From Nemertoderma westbladi (Eukaryota; Xenacoelomorpha; Nemertodermatida; Nemertodermatidae), in NCBI GenBank assembly GCA_032718475.1, contig JAUCBJ010005862.1, forward strand, positions 1 through 31,783: a DNA stretch of 31,783 nt. Reading direction: 5' to 3'. Position numbers and translations under genes: made by a program. The notes beneath the pieces were generated by a model. It worked only from the letters and a program-made list of their open reading frames with translations. It was not told where the DNA came from and ran no database searches. This document shows, one piece after another, positions 28,589 through 31,783 of the stretch. How positions within the stretch are numbered: position 1 is the stretch's first letter; every line of letters starts with the position of its first letter.

Positions 28589-29170
28589 GTTAGAAGGCGG
28601 CGGAGTATAGGGAGTGTGGTATAAACATACCACGGGAGTAGAGGGTACGTAGTACCGGGAGCTAAGTTAGAAGGCGGCGGGGTAAGGGAGTGTGGCATAT
28701 TGTCATGCCACGAGTAGTAGTAGGGGGGTTGTGGGCACCGGAAGCGCCACGTAGAAAGTAGCAGTGGTAGAGAGGTTGTGGGCACCGGAAGCGCCACGTA
28801 GAAAGTAGTAAGAGAGGGGTTGTGGGCACCGGAAGCGCCACGTAGAAAGTAGTAGGAGAGAGTGGTTGTGGGCACCGGAAGCGCCACGTAGAAAGTAGTA
28901 GCAGAGAGTGGTTGTGGGCACCGCAAGCGCCACGTAGATAGGAGGTGGTGAGAAGAGTGGTTGTGGGCACCGCTAGCGCCACGTAGATGGAGTAGTAAAG
29001 GGGTGACTAAGTACTAGTTAGAGTGTGGAGTAGCGAGTTAGAGGAGTTTTAGTTAAGAGTAGTAGTAGGGTGGTTGTGGGCACCGTTAGCGCCACGTAGA
29101 TGGAGGTAGAGTTAGTAAGAGGGTACGTAGTACCGGTTGTGGTTGTGGGCACCGTTAGCGCCACGTAGAT
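28589..29170 (+). repeat. hairpin array (GTGG...CCAC units)
   Basis: The first part holds two copies of a 76-bp unit (agttagaaggcggcgg...) with perfect 7-bp hairpins: gtggtat-aaac-ataccac (28616-28633) and gtggcat-attgtc-atgccac (28692-28711). They differ by a paired T-A to C-G change. Eight copies of a 20-mer of type GTGGGCACCGNNAGCGCCAC follow, preceded by ggtt and followed by gtaga. They start at about 28730, 28776, 28820, 28866, 28912, 28961, 29074 and 29143. Stem bases are constant; the centre is ggaa four or more times, then gcaa, gcta, gtta, gtta. Two copies of gggtac-gta-gtacc (28641 and 29120 region) add another small stem. Confidence 0.85.
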
Positions 29171-29400
29171 AGAGATAGAGTTAGTTGGAGGGTTTTAGTC
29201 AGAGTTAGAAAAGAGTTAGTAGACTTAGCAGAAAGTTAGAGAGTTCTAGTTAGAGTTAGTAGAAAGTTAGAGGCTTTTAGTTAGAGCTAGAAGTAGTAAG
29301 AGTTAGCAGAGAGTAGAGTTAGTAGTTAGTAGAGTTAGGAGTTAGTTAGAGTTAGAGAAGTTAGATAGTTAGCAAGTTAGACCTTAGATAAGGTAGATAG
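29171..29400 (+). repeat. degenerate AGTTAG-rich simple sequence
   Basis: Repeated agttag/agttaga words with interspersed tttagt, purine-rich on the plus strand. No gene. Confidence 0.75.
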
Positions 29401-29744
29401 TATGATAGCACAGGGGTAGCATTAGAGGTCAGGGCCTTAGAGAGTGGCAGGGAGTAGAGAGGAGATAGTGAAAGGAGCTGTTGGCGAGAGAGAAGTGTGC
29501 GATTCAGGTGTGGGGAGAGGGTAAGAGCGAGTTGAGTCAGAGAGCGGAGTTAGAGTGGTGAGAGTGTCGGGGAAACAAAAATTGTGTGAGAGAAGGCGCA
29601 CGATCGGCCCGACACGAGACGCCAGAGGGTAGTGACATCATACCCATAGGGAGCGGCCTGGAAAGCCGACTCCAAGAAAATAATCCCACCCCACACCCGA
29701 TACTAGATCGGGATCCAGCGGAATTGTAGCGCACTTAGGGGTTG
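29401..29744 (+). other. 3' noncoding part of the LTR element
   Basis: Purine-rich, no coding domain. The region 29640-29720 (catacccatagggagcgg, gatcgggatccag) is GC-richer. I find no env or integrase signal. Confidence 0.5.
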
Positions 29745-29773
29745 ATGCTATCTTCTCACCGGGAAGATAGCAT
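29745..29773 (+). promoter_or_regulatory. 11-bp perfect hairpin before the polypurine tract
   Basis: atgctatcttc (29745-29755) pairs perfectly with gaagatagcat (29763-29773) around a 7-nt loop. The second arm runs straight into the polypurine tract, so the hairpin could present or protect the plus-strand priming site. That function is inference. Confidence 0.65.
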
Positions 29774-29782
29774 GGGGGGGAG
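29774..29782 (+). promoter_or_regulatory. polypurine tract
   Basis: gggggggag directly abuts the 3' LTR (TGTTAGC at 29783), the standard place and composition for the plus-strand primer of an LTR retrotransposon. Confidence 0.85.
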
Positions 29783-30326
29783 TGTTAGCTTATCCAATTC
29801 CGCTAACACAAACCCATAAAGTAAGCCGTTAAGCAATATTGGGAGCACGAGGTTGATTACCCAACCTCGTGTCACCCCAATAAAGTGGGAAGGAGAAACA
29901 CACAATCGAGGGTCAGGGGCCAAACCCCTAACCGAGAGAGAACACAAGGAGTGAAGGGAAACACTCCAAAGGGTGCCAACAGGGATATTAGCCAATGGGG
30001 GGAAGGCATCGGCTAGGTAATGTAATACGGCCAAACCGTGCAATATATATTACCAGTTGACTGCATCAGTTATCTCATTATCAGTTAGTCAGATCAGTTA
30101 GGGTGGAGCGGCAACATCTATTACCGTCCACTACCGCCACCATCATCTTCAATCAGTTTTACCGGTATATCATTTAGTCAGTTTAACCGTGCTTGCATAC
30201 TCATTTATTATACTTATACTATGAACTCCAGAACTCTCAACTTAACTGACCCTTTTCATACACACGGCGGGGACGCGTAATATAGAAAACCCAACGGATA
30301 AATCGGGATCCGTAGATCCCGTCACA
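29783..30326 (+). repeat. 3' LTR
   Basis: A direct copy of 22712-23264, starting TGTTAGC and ending CGTCACA. It keeps the hairpin (29846-29871), AATAAA (29879-29884), the TATA-like word and both terminal inverted words. It has one gccgttaag where the 5' LTR has two, and small differences around 30125-30165. Confidence 0.95.
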
Positions 30327-30331
30327 TGAAA
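30327..30331. repeat. target-site duplication, right (tgaaa)
   Basis: Identical to 22707-22711 on the other side of the element. Confidence 0.9.
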
Positions 30332-30347
30332 TCAATATATTGTTTAA

Positions 30348-30584
30348 TTGATTAATAGTTTTGGGTATAAGAAAGCAAATGCTTATGGAACCCGACCACA
30401 CCAAAAGAAAGACCAAATTGAAAGTAATTACAGTAGTACCGGTAAGAAATTAAGTATTGCGACCAATACAGACCATATTATAAAACAAAGACAAAAACAA
30501 TATATAAACAAATTGAAACATATAAAAACAAGCGCGAAAACGCGCAAAGATCCGCGTCTAAAAAAAGGCATGACAATTAAATAG
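30348..30584 (+). other. Lys-rich open frame, function unknown
   Basis: A 78-codon frame (first codon TTG) reading NSFGYKKANAYGTRPHQKKD and ending in RKDPRLKKGMTIK. A possible acceptor (ttaatag) lies just before it, so it could be a terminal exon of a gene whose upstream part was separated by the LTR insertion. The Lys/Gln/Asn composition also follows the A-rich DNA. I recognise no family. Confidence 0.2.
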
Positions 30585-30867
30585 TTAAAATAAATTAGTG
30601 TTCTTAATTAGTAAAAAAGGTTTTTAATAAAATTACAATATACACAGAAAATTACACAACAGTCGATAAAATCAGGTATATACACTAACAATTATTTGAA
30701 ATGGTAGTCTTTAAAATTAGGAATATAAACTGAAAATTACTTAACAGTCGATAAAATCAGGTATGTACTCTAAAAGTTCAATTACATGCAGTATATCGGT
30801 CCTTTTAAAATATGTGTCAGAAAGATAAAAAAAATGTAAACATAAAATATAAATAAATAAGTTGAAT
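30585..30867. other. AT-rich spacer with a local duplication
   Basis: The word cagtcgataaaatcaggtat occurs at about 30660 and again at about 30744 with similar flanks, an 85-bp period, two copies. Nothing else recognised. Confidence 0.5.
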
Positions 30868-31783
30868 GAGGGTTGGTGGGTGGTGATGGAGGTGGGGGGG
30901 GGGGGGGGTAGGGGTTGGTGGGTGGTGTGGTTGGGAGGGGGGGGAGTTAGGGGTGGTGTGTGGTGAGGGGGTGGGGGGGGGGGGGGTGGGGAGGAGGGAG
31001 AGTTAGGGGTTGGTGGGTGGTGAGGGGGGGGGGGGTGGGTGGGAGAGTTGGGGTTGGTGGGTGGTGAGGGGTTGTGGGGGAGGGGAGTTAGGGGTTGGTG
31101 GGGTGGTGAGGGGGGGGGTGGGGTGGGGGAGTGTTAGGGGTTGGTGGGTGGTGAGGCTGGGAGGGGGAGACGTTAGGGGTTGGTGGGTGGTGAGAGGGGG
31201 GGGGGGGGTGGGGTGGGGGGGGAGTGTTAGGGGTTGGTGGGTGGTGAGGCTGGGAGGGGGGAGACGTTAGGGGGTGGTGGGGTGGTGAGGCTGGGAGTGG
31301 GGAAGTTAGAGGCTGGTGGGTGGTGAGGCGGGGGGGAGGTAGGGGGTTGGTGGGTGGTGTGGTTGGGAGGGGGGGAGAGTTAGGGGTTGGTGTGTGGTGA
31401 GGGGGGGGGGTGGGAGAGGGTGAGTTAGGGGTTGGTGGGTGGTGGGGGGGGGAGGGTTGGGTGGGAGGTTGGGGGTTGGTGGGTGGTGAGGGGTGTGGGG
31501 GGAGGGTAGTTAGGGGTTGGTGGGTGGTGAGAGGGGGGGGTGGGGGTGGGGGGGAGTGTTAGGGGTTGGTGGGTGGGTGAGGCTGGGAGGGGGGAGACGT
31601 TAGGGGTTGGTGGGTGGTGAGGCTGGGAGTGGGGAAGTTGAGGCTAGTGGGTGGTGAGGCGGGGGGGGGGAGTTATGGGTTGGAGGATGGTGTGGCGTGG
31701 TGGGGGGGGGGGGGGGGGGGTTGGGGAGTTAGGGGTTGGTGGGTGAGTTGGATTGTAGGGAGTTGGTTGCGTTGTAGAGTTGT
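30868..31783 (+). repeat. G-rich minisatellite, runs off the window end
   Basis: About twenty units of roughly 40 bp built on ttaggggttggtgggtggtg followed by a variable G-rich part (gaggctgggaggggggagac, gaggggggggtggg and similar). The plus strand is almost free of C. G-tracts are frequent enough that nearly every unit could join a G-quadruplex. Higher-order grouping is visible: units with gaggctgggagg...gacg recur in neighbouring positions (31150-31270 and 31570-31630). An open frame of Gly, Trp and Val (31010-31270) is only the repeat read as protein. Confidence 0.95.

Larger units (their letters stand above)
22712..30326 (+). mobile_element. BEL/Pao-like LTR retrotransposon, apparently non-autonomous
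   Basis: A 7.6-kb insertion bounded by two direct LTRs and a perfect 5-bp duplication. Inside, in order: a leader with an internal duplication, a long low-complexity Gag-like region (23356-25976), a Gag-zinc-knuckle-protease block (to 28404), and a 1.4-kb noncoding 3' part with hairpins and repeats, ending in a polypurine tract. The assignment to BEL/Pao rests on the Gag/PR block, which follows the order of the families called DUF1759 and DUF1758. RT, RNase H and integrase motifs are not seen on either strand, so it should need enzymes from a full-length relative. No clear primer-binding site was found after the 5' LTR. The two LTRs are closely similar, so the insertion is fairly young. Confidence 0.85.

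Noticed and set aside
28558-28982. Minus-strand frames with repeated ALPVPTT-type motifs
   Set aside because: The peptide repeat is only the hairpin array read backwards in three frames; no independent coding evidence.
28589-29170. CRISPR-like array
   Set aside because: Repeats with variable spacers look superficially similar, but spacers are variants of one sequence, the context is a eukaryotic LTR element, and no cas genes exist.
31010-31270. Gly/Trp/Val-rich open frame
   Set aside because: Translation of the G-rich minisatellite.
30868-31783. Telomere or subtelomere
   Set aside because: ttagggg words occur, but the unit is about 40 bp and irregular, not a 6-bp telomeric repeat.

Overview
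This is a window of an animal (metazoan) nuclear genome, most likely a marine invertebrate. The evidence is a spliced rhodopsin-type GPCR gene with canonical intron borders, AT-rich intergenic DNA, several kinds of non-LTR retrotransposon (LINE), one LTR retrotransposon, a foldback element and minisatellites. I see nothing bacterial or plasmid-like, and no sequence fixes the species or phylum.

Layout. 1-2306: AT-rich DNA without a recognisable gene. 2307-3173: two abutting minus-strand LINE remnants, a CR1/Jockey-like 3' end and an RTE-like linker/RT start. About 3900-8900: one decayed plus-strand LINE with an RRM-like ORF1 remnant, a zinc knuckle, an endonuclease and a reverse transcriptase. 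It is interrupted at 5676-7085 by a 1.4-kb foldback element whose arms are arrays of a 19-bp unit in opposite orientation. 9351-22117: at least five copies (A-E) of one RTE-like LINE family, both strands, with a short (TAG)n tail visible on copies A and B. The best (A, 9351-10967) has an uninterrupted RT reading frame but no endonuclease. The longest (B, about 18470-22117) has endonuclease and RT but is broken by small deletions. Among these repeats lie two minus-strand exons of a peptide-receptor-like GPCR (16971-16688 and 12267-11760). Their phases and splice sites match; TM6-TM7 are not in the window.

22712-30326: a complete LTR-element insertion with two LTRs of about 550 bp (TG...CA), a perfect 5-bp target duplication (tgaaa) and a polypurine tract. 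It encodes a long low-complexity Gag-like region and a BEL/Pao-type Gag-zinc-knuckle-aspartic-protease block. No RT, RNase H or integrase coding is seen, so it is probably non-autonomous. Its 3' noncoding part carries a series of GTGG...CCAC hairpins whose stems are constant or co-vary while loops differ. 30868-31783: a G-rich minisatellite that runs off the window end.

A recurring oddity is G or C homopolymers of 13-24 nt, several placed exactly where a coding frame changes. The only probable host gene is the GPCR; everything else coding is transposon-derived. All domain assignments were made by eye from translated motifs, without database searches.
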